From assembly GCA_907165135.1 (NCBI GenBank), contig CAJRAX010000009.1, positions 1 to 64,000 of the forward strand: 64,000 nucleotides of DNA, given 5' to 3'. The translations under genes and the position numbers were made by a program. Under the pieces are notes generated by a model. That model saw only the letters and a program-made list of their open reading frames with translations, was not told the DNA's origin and ran no database searches. Below, piece by piece: positions 29,223 to 39,736 of this stretch. The stretch is from Oikopleura dioica (lineage: Eukaryota > Chordata > Appendicularia > Copelata > Oikopleuridae). Position 1 is the first letter of the stretch; each line of letters begins with the position of its first letter.

Positions 29223-29685
29223 AACTCAGCTGGGGATGAATATTCATACAAATGGTCCAGGGTGAAATCAAGGAAGAATCCGTCGTTTTTTAGCTTTTCC
29301 AGGTTGAAGCTTGAGAATCGTTTTAAACAGCAAAATAAGAAGGGATTAATTTGAACTAGAAAGAGAATTTAGAACTAAAATGAATTGAGAGTTGTTTCCA
29401 ATAGAAAAGGGTTGAATATTCATGCGTTCCTAAAAGAGTGAGATTTTAACGCCCGAAGACGGTTGGCTAATGTGCCTAAAATGAAGTGAAATAGCGCGTA
29501 CGCTACAGAGAATAAGAGGGATTATGATGAACTCATGCTGGCGATTCATGAAATCGGCTCAAGATTTCAAGTTTTACATTCGATTTGTGAAAGATTCAAA
29601 AATCTATCCGAGTTAGCGTAATTTGGCCGTGATTGAAGGATAATTCAATTTTTATTTTTTATGTTCTTCTGCCGTATCGATATTA

Positions 29686-30020
29686 ATGGTCATCGTTATC
29701 ATGAATCGCCCAAAAATGAGGTCAAAATTTTGAAAATTCGTTTTTTGCTCTTATTTTATTTGCAGCGTTTCTGTCGTCTTCCGAGCGTCATTTTGGTTGA
29801 TTCTTAGCCTCTCAAACCCAACAGAAAAAAAATTCAAAAAAATTTTTCGATGGTCATCGTTATCATGAATCGCCCAAAAACGAGGTCAAAATTTTGAAAT
29901 TTCGTTTTTGCCCTTATTTTATTTGCAGCGTTTCTGCCGTCTTCCGAGCGTCATTTTGGTTGATTCTGAGCCTCTCAAACCCAACAGAGAAAAATTCAAA
30001 AAAATTTTTTCGATGGTCAT
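29686..30020. repeat. Satellite S1 array, block 4 (about 2 monomers)
   Basis: Continuation of S1 after solo LTR G. It ends at GGTCAT, where element D is inserted. This is the last S1 in the window. Confidence 0.95.
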
Positions 30021-30559
30021 TGATAAGAATAGCGAAAAAGAACATAAAAGATAAAAATTGAATCCTTCCACTCACGGCGCCACCCGTTTCGGCGGTTCTT
30101 TATTTAACTCTTTCTAGTGTTCAATTTATTCTTTCTGACTGGTAATTATTTTTGATGAAACAAATTCAAAACGTCTGAATTTGATTCCAAGAAAAAAATC
30201 AATTGGCTTTTTCTAATTACGGAGCTGTTGCATGAATTTCATCCTCTAGCTGAGTTCCGCTTTAAGCGGCTTGACAGTGTGACCCCGTGCTCCTCGGGAT
30301 GGCGCTGTCTGTAAGTGCTCCTAGGTAGGCAAAATTGATTGAACACCTTTCTGGCTCGCTTTAGGCGCGAAAGCGCTGCGCCTTATTCGAAATGCCTTAT
30401 TTGGAAACATCTGCCATCTGCGCGAATTTGAAATTTGAAAATTTGAAAACTGAAAAATCACTTCCTTTCTTACCAAATACAATACGCGCCGATTTCCGAA
30501 TTTTTAGTGTTTCCTTTGCAGATCGCAATTAGCTTAGAGATTTGATTAAAACGGTATCA
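30021..30559 (+). repeat. Element D 5' LTR (internal deletion)
   Basis: 539 bp, TGATAAG to GGTATCA. It keeps hairpin 1 (CCGC...GCGG, 30257-30269) and GTAAGT but lacks the promoter box and hairpin 2. The last base is the A of the gag ATG. Confidence 0.9.
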
Positions 30560-31631
30560 TGGTGATCGACGAGCCGAGCCTTCAAACAAAGGTACATAAA
30601 ATGCCAGAAGAACTTTTATTTTCTCATTTTCCAACCTTGAATCCCAGACAATTTTTCCGCCCAAATATGCTCCCTTTCGAATTTACTAATTCTAAAAAAG
30701 TCTTGAGGATAAAATTCAATCAATGAGAATGATTTTTGAGAAATCAATTAAAGATCACGGGCGAGACTCGGACAAGGATAAATTGCTCGCGCAATTTGAG
30801 CGTGCATCTGTTGATTGCGTTCGCAATAATTGTTCTCTTGATTTTATGAGTAATTATGCCCGAGAAATGTCGGATTTGGAAACTGTTGACGGAGCGTTTG
30901 AGTTTCTGGAGAGTATTTTTGGTCGAGAAACAGAGGAGGAAAAAGGGAACGGGCGTCAATTGAACTGGAAAATCTCTCGCGGCGAACTGATTTGAATGAA
31001 AAATTTTCTGCGTTCTTGCAACGAATAAACACAGTTGCCAAATTGATTTCCGACAAGCCTGACGCGGTAAATTTTATTGTTGACGCGCATTTTTTGAAAA
31101 GTTTAGAGCCATCTAACCGAGCATTTTTGCGAGACCACGGTTACAGCAAAAATCGACTGCGGAAATAGTCTCGTTTTTGGATTCTCGCGAACGGTACGCA
31201 AGTGCCAATATTTCAGCTGTTCACGGGAATGATTTCGCATCATTCGTTGATAAAACGAGCGAAATCTTAGAGTCGAAATTAAACCAAATGGAACTTAATT
31301 ATGAAAAAGAGCCGCGGAATTTACTGAAAGCATCAATAAACTTACAGCAACAGTTGCAAAGCTAGAGCTTGAAAAGAGTAAAGCTGAGAGCAGACCAGAA
31401 TTTCAGCCAAGAAATCCCCAGATGTCGGTTCCTAGATTTTCTCCTCCGTTTTGGGGTCCCCAACAAGGTCAACAAGGTCAGATGCCCGGTTACATGCCCC
31501 GCCCCACCGCTTTTTGCTTCAATTGCCAGCAATACGGTCATTTTAAACCTAGATGCCCGAAAATAAAATGCTTCGATTGCCAGGGTTTTGGGCATATTAG
31601 TCGTTTTTGCCTTGAAAATAAACCAAAATGA
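30559..31631 (+). pseudogene. gag: Gag of D, frameshifted
   Basis: Homologue of B gag from ATG 30559. The start MVIDEPSLQTKV is readable, then the frame breaks near 30700 and again near 30950, 31160 and 31310. Preserved pieces include the capsid-like segment at 30723-30995 and the zinc-knuckle end at 31422-31631 with CFNCQQYGHFKPRC and CFDCQGFGHISRFC. The frame ends TGA 31629-31631, slightly before the position of the B stop. The slippery run after it has five A instead of six. Confidence 0.88.
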
Positions 31632-31639
31632 GACCAATC

Positions 31640-33258
31640 AGTCAAAAACTAGATTTTCGAGCCCAGTTCTAGCCAAATTTGGGTTCCACAGATTTCAATT
31701 AATAAAATAGGAGAACAATTTTACGTAAATGTAAATATTTTTGATTCACCTGTTCGTTTTTTTGTAGATACAGGCTCACAATTAAATCTTATTTCACAAA
31801 AAATGTTCCAAAAACAAAAAATTGAAAAAACAAAAATTGACGTTGTCAATTATTCCGGCGGAAAGATTGACATTATTGGAAAAATTGAAGAGGACGTTTT
31901 TATTGACAACGTTATACCTATAAAATCAGTATTTTATGTTGTAAAAAATAATTTGAGCCCTATTTTGGGCGTACCAGCAATCGAGGATAATGAAATTTTG
32001 ATAAACCTTCAACGAAAGAAATCATTCAAGCGGGGCCAATTGAGCGATTTGCGAAATTAAATGAAATCAAATATGATCCCTCGATTGTCCCAAATGAGCC
32101 TCATGGAACAACCTTGCAATCAGAAGAATATGAGGCTTCCTCAACAGAAACATTTTCATTCAAGGGAAAATCAGAATTATTATTGATCTAAAAGTTAAAG
32201 GGTTTGAAGTCGGCAAAAGTCTTTTTTTGAAGAATCAAATCTAGGAAATTCTAAATTACAACTTATTCCAAGTTTTCAGACGGTCGATAAAAATCCCCAA
32301 TTTTTCGATGCCTTGTAATAAATCCAACAGATACATGTATACGTATTCCAGCGGGAACAGTTTTTGTTAAATTACACGAAATTGTTGAAATTGCGAGAAT
32401 GAAAAAGATAAGAAAAAAAATCTCGAGAATATTTCTGTCGGCGTGATTAACTCTCCAAATGTAAAAATTGATTTTAACGAACTTTTAGACGATTTTACGT
32501 TTCTATTTTTGGATGAAGATGACCCCTTGCCACCGTGTACAATTGAAAAATTCACAATTGAAACAGATACAAAATTGCCTATTTCAGTGCCGCCGTATAG
32601 GACGCCCTTTAGTTTAAGGTCTGCGATGAGGGATCTTTTTGATAAATTTAGAAGGAAATAATATAATTGAGCGATGCACGAGCCCATGGAATAGCCCGTG
32701 CTTGCTTGTTCGAAAAAGATGGAAGTTTTCGGCTAGTTATTGATTTTAGAAAGCTTAATGATGTGACATTACAACAGCATCACCCCTTGCCAAATTTAGA
32801 GGATAGTTTATCATATTTCGAGAAAAGTAAGATTTTTAGCTCTCTTGATCTGATAAAGGGATTTTATCAAATTGAGCTTGACGAGGAATCGAAGGATAAA
32901 ACCGCTTTCAGCAATGAATTTGGGCAGTTTAGATTTAAGAGAATGCCAATGGGCGCCAGAAATAGCCCTTCACATTTTATGCGAATCATGGACAAGATTT
33001 TGAGAGACACAGAGAAGACAGAGATTCTCGCGTACATGGATGATGTTCTTTGTCATAGTAAAACAGAAGAGGAGCATTTTTATGTTTAAAAAATTTTTCT
33101 GCATTCTTAGTGCAAATAACTTGAGAATAAATTGTCGCAAAGCGATTTTTTCACAGAGATCAGTAAATTTTTGTGGCTATTTTATCAATAACGGGAATAT
33201 TTATCCTTCGAAAGAGAAAATTTTGGCAATTGAAAAATCTACAAATTCCAAATTCTAA
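31640..33258 (+). pseudogene. pol: Pol of D: protease and reverse transcriptase, frameshifted
   Basis: The protease motif FVDTGSQLN is visible near 31765, followed by LSPILGVPA. RT pieces at 32443-32661, 32667-33089 and 33040-33258 contain FRLVIDFRKLNDVT, SSLDLIKGFYQIEL, FRFKRMPMGARNSP and AYMDDV. Each piece is in a different frame because of 1-2 nt indels. The sequence aligns to B, and no large deletion is apparent. Confidence 0.88.
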
Positions 33259-34628
33259 GGAAAGTGCACAGAGTCTTTTGGACTCTTAAATTTTCATCGT
33301 AGATTTATTAAAAATTTTGCGTCTATCGCCTTACCTATCACAAAAACATACAGAAATATATTTTCATGGACAGATGAGGCGACAGAGGCATTTGATCACC
33401 TTAAAAAGTATCATATGCGACAATGCGATGAAATTAAAAATACCGCCCTCGGATAATGTTCTTTTTGTAATGGAGACAGATGCAAGTAATAATGGGTATG
33501 GCGGCGTGCTGTATATGTGTGAAAAATGATCGTAGAGATTCTCATCATCATTCGCCGGATTGTTTTCTTCCCGTTGGTTATTTTAGTGGTAATTTTAATG
33601 AAACTCAATCAAATTACACTATAATTGAAAAAGAATTTCTATCAGCTAAATTGTGCATGGAAAAATGGTCAGTCTATCTTTCTTTTAGAGAGTTTGATTG
33701 GATAACGGATAACAGTAACATAAAGTACATAAAAACGCTGCGAACATATAATCAAAAAATGGCAAGATGGATAACTGAAATTCAATCATTTTCTTTTCGA
33801 ATTATTCAAAAACCGTCATCAAAAATGAAAATAAGCGATTGTTTCAGTAGAAATCCGTTGAATAAGAAAATTGCAATAAACGCTATAAAAATCGATCAAA
33901 CAAATATTCTTGAAATTCAAAAATTAGACCCAGTTCTTTCTGAAATTCGAAAATATCTGAAAATTGATCGATGGCCCCTTAATCCAAAGGGCGATGAAGC
34001 GTTTTATTTGATTTTCAGAGATAATTTATTTTTTGAAAGTGGAGAAATGATTATTTTAAGAATGAATGCGGAAGCTCGTAGAATTTGTGTTCCTAAAGAT
34101 TGTGAAAATGAAATAATCGAAAATTATCATGATTATTGCCATGCGGGAATCGATCAAACCTTCGCGAAAATTTCAAGTAAATATATATGGCCAAGAATGA
34201 AAATTGCGATAAAAGAATTTATCAGAAGCTGCGCGTATTGTCAAAAAGATAAACCTAATTTTCATCCCAATAAAGCACCCACATTGACATTCAAAACACC
34301 AACTGGACCTTTTGAAGTTTTTGGATTCGACCTAATAACGCTTCCTCCAACTGATTTTGGCAATAGATACGTCATGGTTATGATTGACTTTTTCTCTAAG
34401 TTTGGATATTGTGAGCCTCTTAAATCAAGAAATTCAAAGTATCTTCTTGAAAAATTTCAAAATGTTATTTTCAAAAATCCGTACTTTCCAAAATTTGTTG
34501 TGCTCGATAATGCGCGCGAACACTCAGAGCTTGAAAAATTTATGAGAGAAAATAAAATTGAACCACATTTTACACCGCCGAGACATCCTCCTCAAATGGC
34601 CAGTGCGAAAATTTTAATCGAACCCTGA
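33259..34628 (+). pseudogene. pol: Pol of D: RNase H and integrase
   Basis: The longest preserved frame of D (33480-34628, 382 aa) carries most of RNase H (ITDNSNIKYI, KISDCFSR), the integrase zinc finger (YHDYCHAGID, CAYCQ), and the core D residues in GFDLITLPPTD and VLDNAREH. It breaks just before the third acidic residue, at PPRHPPQMAS, one base off from the B reading. The first RNase H aspartate (ETDAS) is in a neighbouring frame near 33475. Confidence 0.88.
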
Positions 34629-36236
34629 AAAGTAGACTACGGGCAAAGTGCAATTATGATAATTGGGATCTAGTTCTACAGGAAGTTGTTCATGATATTA
34701 ATACTTCCAGACATTCGGTAACCGGTCTTTCTCCTTTTTCGCTTCAATCAGGTTTTAAAAATCCACATGATATTTTCGATCCAAATTTTAGTGATTACAA
34801 TAATAGAATAGACATTGATTTCAATTCAATCAAAAACTTATTGATGAAGAAAAACAATTTAGGCTAGATAAATTTTCAAATCCAAAATTTATGCCGTATA
34901 AAATCGGGGATAAGTTCTTATTAAAAATTTCGGTGCAAAAACCAGCATTTGTAGGCCCTTTTGATATTATTTCTGTCTCTAAAGAGGGAACATGGTACGA
35001 GGTCAAATCTGGACGCAAAGAATTCAGGAGACACGCGGATCACCTTAAAAAAATGTTAATGTATCGAAAGGAACGATTCAAAAGAATCTTCTAATGTGAA
35101 AAATGGTCAAGATCCCCGACTTTTTAGGTTTAGTAGAGGAACCAATCAGAAAAGCCTCGTTTTTCACCCCTTTTTCTTCGTCTAGCTCCTTTACATCATT
35201 AGAAATGTCTCCTAATAAAATTGAAACAAGAATTGAGGCGGCAAGAGATAAAATTTCAAAATTTATGGTCGAGAATTTAATTGATAAAATTTTTAATAAT
35301 TTAATTACGAAAACACTCGAAAAAGCAGAGGAGGAGGATATATCTTCTTGCGAAGCGAGCTCTATAATATCGGTAATAGAAAATGAGGAAGGAAAAAATG
35401 GGGTAATAAATGAATCGTTAGGAATGATATCTAATTCGAATATCGCTAAGAAACTTGATTTTTCGACAGACTCGGAATCAGAGTTCGAAGAAAATCCTGA
35501 ACTTTGGGAGGTAACGATGGACTCTGAAGCCGGAACTGCCGAAAACGTTGACCCACATTTAACATCATATGATAATCTAGACCTCTCTGAAAACTCTAAT
35601 AGATGCGTAGTCTCCAGAAGCTCTTACCATGGTCTAAGAAATTCCAATCCACATATCGAAGGCCTTAATAAAAGAACGAGAGAATCTTCCAAAGATTCTA
35701 TTCCTGATTCTAAAAAGCAAAATCGAGATAAATTGTATTATGAAACGACAGTAGAAATAAAATTCGAAAATGAGCATAGTGATTTTTTCGCAAAATTAGA
35801 AAGGGAATACGAGGAAATAAATGCGGATATGGCAATCGAAAAAGGCTGTATCTTGAAGCTAGGCGAGCTTACAAGGGAAACACTTTTGTTTATTCTCTAT
35901 AAATTCGGAATCGATTTTAGTAGTCAAGAAAATGTAGGAGAACTTAGGATTAAAATAAGGGAGTACATAAAATCAAATCATCCGAGTTGGCGAAAAGGTA
36001 CTTCGGGAGAGTTTTTATTCTTCTCAGTTCTTAACTTAAAGGAGCAAAAACTCTCTACGAATTATCAAGACCCGAATTAAAAGTTCTTATTGCTGAGTTA
36101 TTTAAACTGCCAAAATTTCTTCCGTACAAAACAAAAACCGAAATGATCGAATTTATCAATGAAAGATTTTCTTCCTTGTATCCGAATCATCTCGCAAAAA
36201 CAACGAGCTCATTTTTGGACCAATTGAATTCAATAG
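34629..36236 (+). pseudogene. pol: Pol of D: integrase end, acidic linker and C-terminal domain
   Basis: Pieces at 34891-35094 (GPF/Y-like AFVGPFDI) and 35103-36080 (325 aa). The latter holds the acidic serine-rich linker and the C-terminal domain with LGELTRETLLFILYKFGI and KIREYIKSNHPSWRKGTSGE. A frame break then separates the second SAP-like motif (SRPELKVLIAELFKLPK-like) and the end ELIFGPIEFN. The order and spacing are as in B, supporting one conserved C-terminal module. Confidence 0.85.
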
Positions 36237-36286
36237 TTCTTTCTTAAAAGATGCTCCAGACAAAAGATACCCTGGACGGGTCATAC

Positions 36287-37310
36287 TGATAACGAGAATA
36301 CATGGAAAGATAACAAAAAATAAAAAATAAAAATTGAATTCTTATAGTTTCACGGCCACTTTCGCCAATTAGGTTGATTTTCATGAAAATCACAAAATAA
36401 ACTGTTCTGAAGAACCTGGAGCCAAATCTGTGGATGCTTGCATGAGTTCATCATAATCTATTTTTCCTTCATAACGTACGCGTTATTTCACATCATCAAA
36501 GGCACATTAGCCACCCGTTTCGGCGTTAACTTTCACGATTTAACCAATTCTAGTGCATCAAATTTTCAATTATTTCTCAGCAAAAACATTCATTTTAGTG
36601 CTCTTATTATTCTAGTTCTAATACAAGCTGACTTTATTATTCTGCAAACGACGACGATTCTCTGGACAACCTGGAATTGCCTCAAACGATGGACTCTTCT
36701 ATGATTTCAGACGGAGCTGTTGCATGAACTTTCATCCTCTAGCTGAGTTCCGCTTTTGCGGCTTGACAGTGTGACCCCGTGCTCCGCGGGATGGCGCTGT
36801 CTGTAAGTGCTCCTAGGTAGGCGTAATTGATTGAACCCTTTTTGGCTCGCTTTAGGATGACTGACCACCCTCTGGAAAACCGACAAAAATGCAGCTTCAA
36901 CAATGGCGGCAACTTCTTCAACAACGACAACGACAACGCAATGGACTGACAACGATTTGGAAACGGCTTTGCTATAGTACTCTTATCAAAAGTGATATGG
37001 CCACATAGTGGGAAGTTGACCTTTGATAAGAAAATGGAAATTATGGAAATCGGCTGCGGGTTGCGTGGCTGCACGCGTGAGATTGAATGACGAAAAACAA
37101 AGCGCGAAAAACAATTTGGAAAGAAAACATAAGCGCGAAATGCCTTATTTGGAAACATCTAGCACCTGCGCGAATTTGAAATTTGAAAATTTGAAAATTT
37201 GAAAAATCACTCTCTTCTTACCCAAAATAATACAGCCACGATTTCCGAATTTTTAGTGTCATCCTTTGCAGATCGCAATTAGCTTAGAGATTTGCATTAA
37301 AACGGTATCA
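36287..37310 (+). repeat. Element D 3' LTR
   Basis: 1024 bp, TGATAACG to GGTATCA. It holds the promoter-like box (CGTACGCG, GGCACATTAGCC), hairpin 1 (36750-36761) and hairpin 2 (36982-37030). It is preceded by ATACCCTGGACGGGTCATAC, the pre-LTR box. It is followed at once by inverted S2. Confidence 0.92.
36750..37030 (+). other. Conserved two-hairpin LTR module (D, 3' LTR)
   Basis: Hairpin 1 is CCGC-TTTT-GCGG (36750-36761). Hairpin 2 has arms CTTATCAAA (36982-36990) and TTTGATAAG (37022-37030) around CCAC-ATA-GTGG (37001-37011). Confidence 0.82.
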
Positions 37311-37617
37311 TATCAACATCATCTAAAAGTTCAAAAACGCATCAGAAAAAATATTCTGATGAAATTTTTGGCGTTTTTAGATGATGTTGAGTTCATTTTC
37401 ATCGAGAAAATATTCTGATGCGTTTTTGGCGTTTTAAGATGATGTTGAGTTCATTTTCATCGAAAAATATTCTGATGCGTTTTTGGCGTTTTTAGATGAT
37501 GTTGAGTTCATTTTCATCGAAAAAATATTCTGATGCGTTTTTGGCGTTTTTAGATGATGTTGAGTTCATTTTCATCGAAAAATTATTCTGATGCGTTTTT
37601 TGGCGTTTTTAGATGAT
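37311..37617. repeat. Satellite S2, block 1, with an inverted start
   Basis: ~58-60 bp monomer (TTTTTGGCG, AGATGATGTTGAGTTCATT, TTCATCG, AAAATATTCTGATGCG). The first ~35 bp are in reverse complement (AACATCATCTAAAA, then CGCATCAG). Orientation flips at the internal palindrome CATCAGAA-N-TATTCTGATG near 37337-37363. Confidence 0.9.
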
Positions 37618-38667
37618 TGATACATTTTCATAGAGGAAAGAACACAAGAAAAAATGAAAAATTGAATATCCCAGTTTTCAGATGATGTTGAATCATTTTC
37701 ATCAAAAAAGGTTGATTAGGCATGAATTTCACAGATATAATTTCCGATGATTTTGGATTTACATCAAATCTCGGATGCTTGCATGAATTCATAAATCTCT
37801 ATTTTAGATGATGTTGTACGCGTCATTTTCACAATCCAAAGGCACATTAGCCACAGAATATTTTTCGGCGGTTCTTTATTTAACTCTTTCTAGTGCTCAC
37901 TACTTCTTTTGTTTAATTTATTCACTGGTAACTATTTTTGATGAATCAAGCTGACTCTTCTATGTCGAAAAACGATGATGGCAATTCTTTTTGACGATAA
38001 AAATCAATTGGCTCATTTTCTAAAACTACGACGGAGCTGTTGCATGAATTTCATCCTCTAGCTGAGTTCCGCTTTAAGCGGCTTGACAGTGTGACCCCGT
38101 GCTCCTCGGGATGGCGCTGTCTGTAAGTGCTCCTAGGTAGGCAATATTGATTGAACACCTTTCTGGCTCGCTTTAGGAAAGCTGACCACTCTCCTCAAAC
38201 CGACAGAATTGCAGCTTCAACAATGGCGGCGACTTCTCTGACAACAACGACGACTACGCAATGGACTGACAACGATTATTGGAACTGGCTTTGGAAAAGT
38301 ATAAGTAAAAATTCATTAAATTCTATCAAAAAGGGATATGGCCACATAGTGGGAAGTTGAACTTTTTGATAAAATTTATTTCTTGTGATTAATTTCGAAG
38401 CGAACGTGGCTGTTTCGGCGAATTTCGATTGATAGAAAAACAATTGCGCGAAAAGCGCTCACCATATTTGGAAAGAAAAACATGGCGCGAAATGCGCCGC
38501 GCCTTATTTGGAAAGAAACGCACCTGCGCGAAATGCGAATTGAAAATTTGAAAATTTGAAAAATCACTCTCTCCATACTCAAAATAATACAGCCACGTTT
38601 TGAAATTTAGGCGTCATTCTTTGCAAGATTCTAGCTTAGAGAGCATTTGCGCAGCAAAACGGTATCA
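37618..38667 (+). repeat. Element E 5' LTR (first 330 bp interleaved with S2)
   Basis: It aligns with the B LTR, but from 37618 to ~37950 stretches of S2 (for example AGATGATGTTG, ATTTTCATC) replace B sequence between matching flanks. From ~37950 on it is a clean B-type LTR with hairpin 1 (38069-38081) and hairpin 2 (38324-38371). It ends GGTATCA, with the gag ATG on its last base. Confidence 0.88.
38069..38371 (+). other. Conserved two-hairpin LTR module (E)
   Basis: Hairpin 1 is CCGC...GCGG (38069-38081). Hairpin 2 arms are 38324-38333 and 38362-38371 around CCAC-ATA-GTGG. Same as B. Confidence 0.78.
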
Positions 38668-39736
38668 TGGTGAACACGCAAGACTTCAACTTCAAGGTAA
38701 ATAAAATGCCCGAAGAATTACTTTTGCCACTTTTCCTTCCCTCAATTCTCGTCAATTTTTTCGAAAAAATATGCTGTCTTGGCGAATTTACAATTTCTAA
38801 GAATAATTTGAGCGACAAAATATCCGCGATGCGAAAAATTTTTGACAAAAGTATTAAGGATCACAATCGAGAGTCCGACCGTAATAATTTAGAAAAAGCT
38901 TTTGACAGGCAAGTCGTGGACTGCATTCGCAATAATTGCTCACACGAATTTATGAATAATTATGGGCGGGAAATGGCAAATTTCGAAAATATGGATGAAG
39001 TTTTTGATTTCCTGGAATCTGTTTAAGATGGAAGTGAGTCTGAGGAAGAAAAGCGAGAGCGGGCGGGAGTCGAACTAGAAAATCTTTGTCGAAGATCGGA
39101 AATGAACGAGAAGTTTTCGTCATTTTTGACAAGAATTAAAATGTCGCGGAGCTTATTTCTGATAAACAAGATGCTAGAGACTTTATTATTAACGCTCAAT
39201 TTATGAAAAGCCTCGAGCCAGCGAACAAGTCGTTTTTACGTGATCATGGAATCAGTAAAAAGAGTGCTCAGGAAATTGCCACATTTTTGGACTCACGGGA
39301 GCGGTATTTGAGTGTGAATGTTGCCTCGATCGAGTCGGCAAATCTTGCGTCATTTGTTGATCGAACAAGCGAACTTTTGGATTCAAAATTGACTTAGATG
39401 GAGTCGAATTATGAGCGAAAAAATTCTGAGCTTCTTGAGCAGATAAAACAATTAACAGCGACTGTAGAAAAGATAGAGCTCGAAAAGAAGGTCAAAAATG
39501 AGGAAATTACTAGGCCTGCTAACCCGCCGGCCTCAGCAAATTTTATTCCGCCGTTTCCGTTCAGATTCCAGCAGCCTCCTCAAGCGGCCCCTTTTTGCCG
39601 AAATTGCCAACAATGGGGTCATGTTAAGCCGAGATGCCCCAAAATAAAATGCTACGAGTGTCAGGGTTTTGGTCATATCGGGCGAAATTGCTTGAAACGA
39701 CGGGAAAATACCACCCAAGATCAGTCAAAAAACTAG
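38667..39736 (+). pseudogene. gag: Gag of E, apparent stops in satellite-like patches
   Basis: Homologue of B gag with start MVNTQDFNFKV at 38667 and zinc knuckles CRNCQQWGHVKPRC and CYECQGFGHIGRNC at the end (39398-39736). It ends with the slippery A AAA AAC directly before TAG 39734-39736. The breaks are a TAA at 39024-39026 within TTAAGATGG, a TAG at 39395-39397 within TTAGATGG, and a patch near 38759-38785 reading CGAAAAAATATG and TTGGCG. All three patches match S2 words, so these lesions may not exist in the real genome. Confidence 0.85.
39727..39733 (+). promoter_or_regulatory. -1 ribosomal frameshift site AAAAAAC (E)
   Basis: TCA AAA AAC TAG in the gag frame; the pol frame at -1 is open. 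Same arrangement as in B, with a different stop codon. Confidence 0.75.

Larger units (their letters stand above)
23382..29685 (-). mobile_element. Solo LTR G (B lineage), split by nested element C
   Basis: It starts TGATACC at 23382 and ends near CGTATCGATATTA at 29685. The 5-bp duplication ATGGT (23377-23381 and 29686-29690) joins S1 on both sides. The LTR sequence itself is 23382-23641 plus 28902-29685 (~1.04 kb), matching the B/D LTR in reverse complement. Element C lies inside it with its own duplication GTGAT. No internal gag or pol of G remains. Confidence 0.85.
30021..37310 (+). mobile_element. Element D: decayed B-lineage LTR retrotransposon
   Basis: The 5' LTR (30021-30559) has lost ~485 bp internally; the 3' LTR (36287-37310) is 1024 bp. 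The 5' flank is S1 ending GTCAT, but the 3' flank is S2, not S1, so no target duplication can be matched. Gag and pol align to B throughout, with many small frameshifts. The hexamer run at the gag end is one A short compared with B. Confidence 0.92.

Noticed and set aside
39024-39026. True inactivating mutation in E gag
   Set aside because: Not accepted as established, because the stop lies in an S2-like patch and may be a consensus error.
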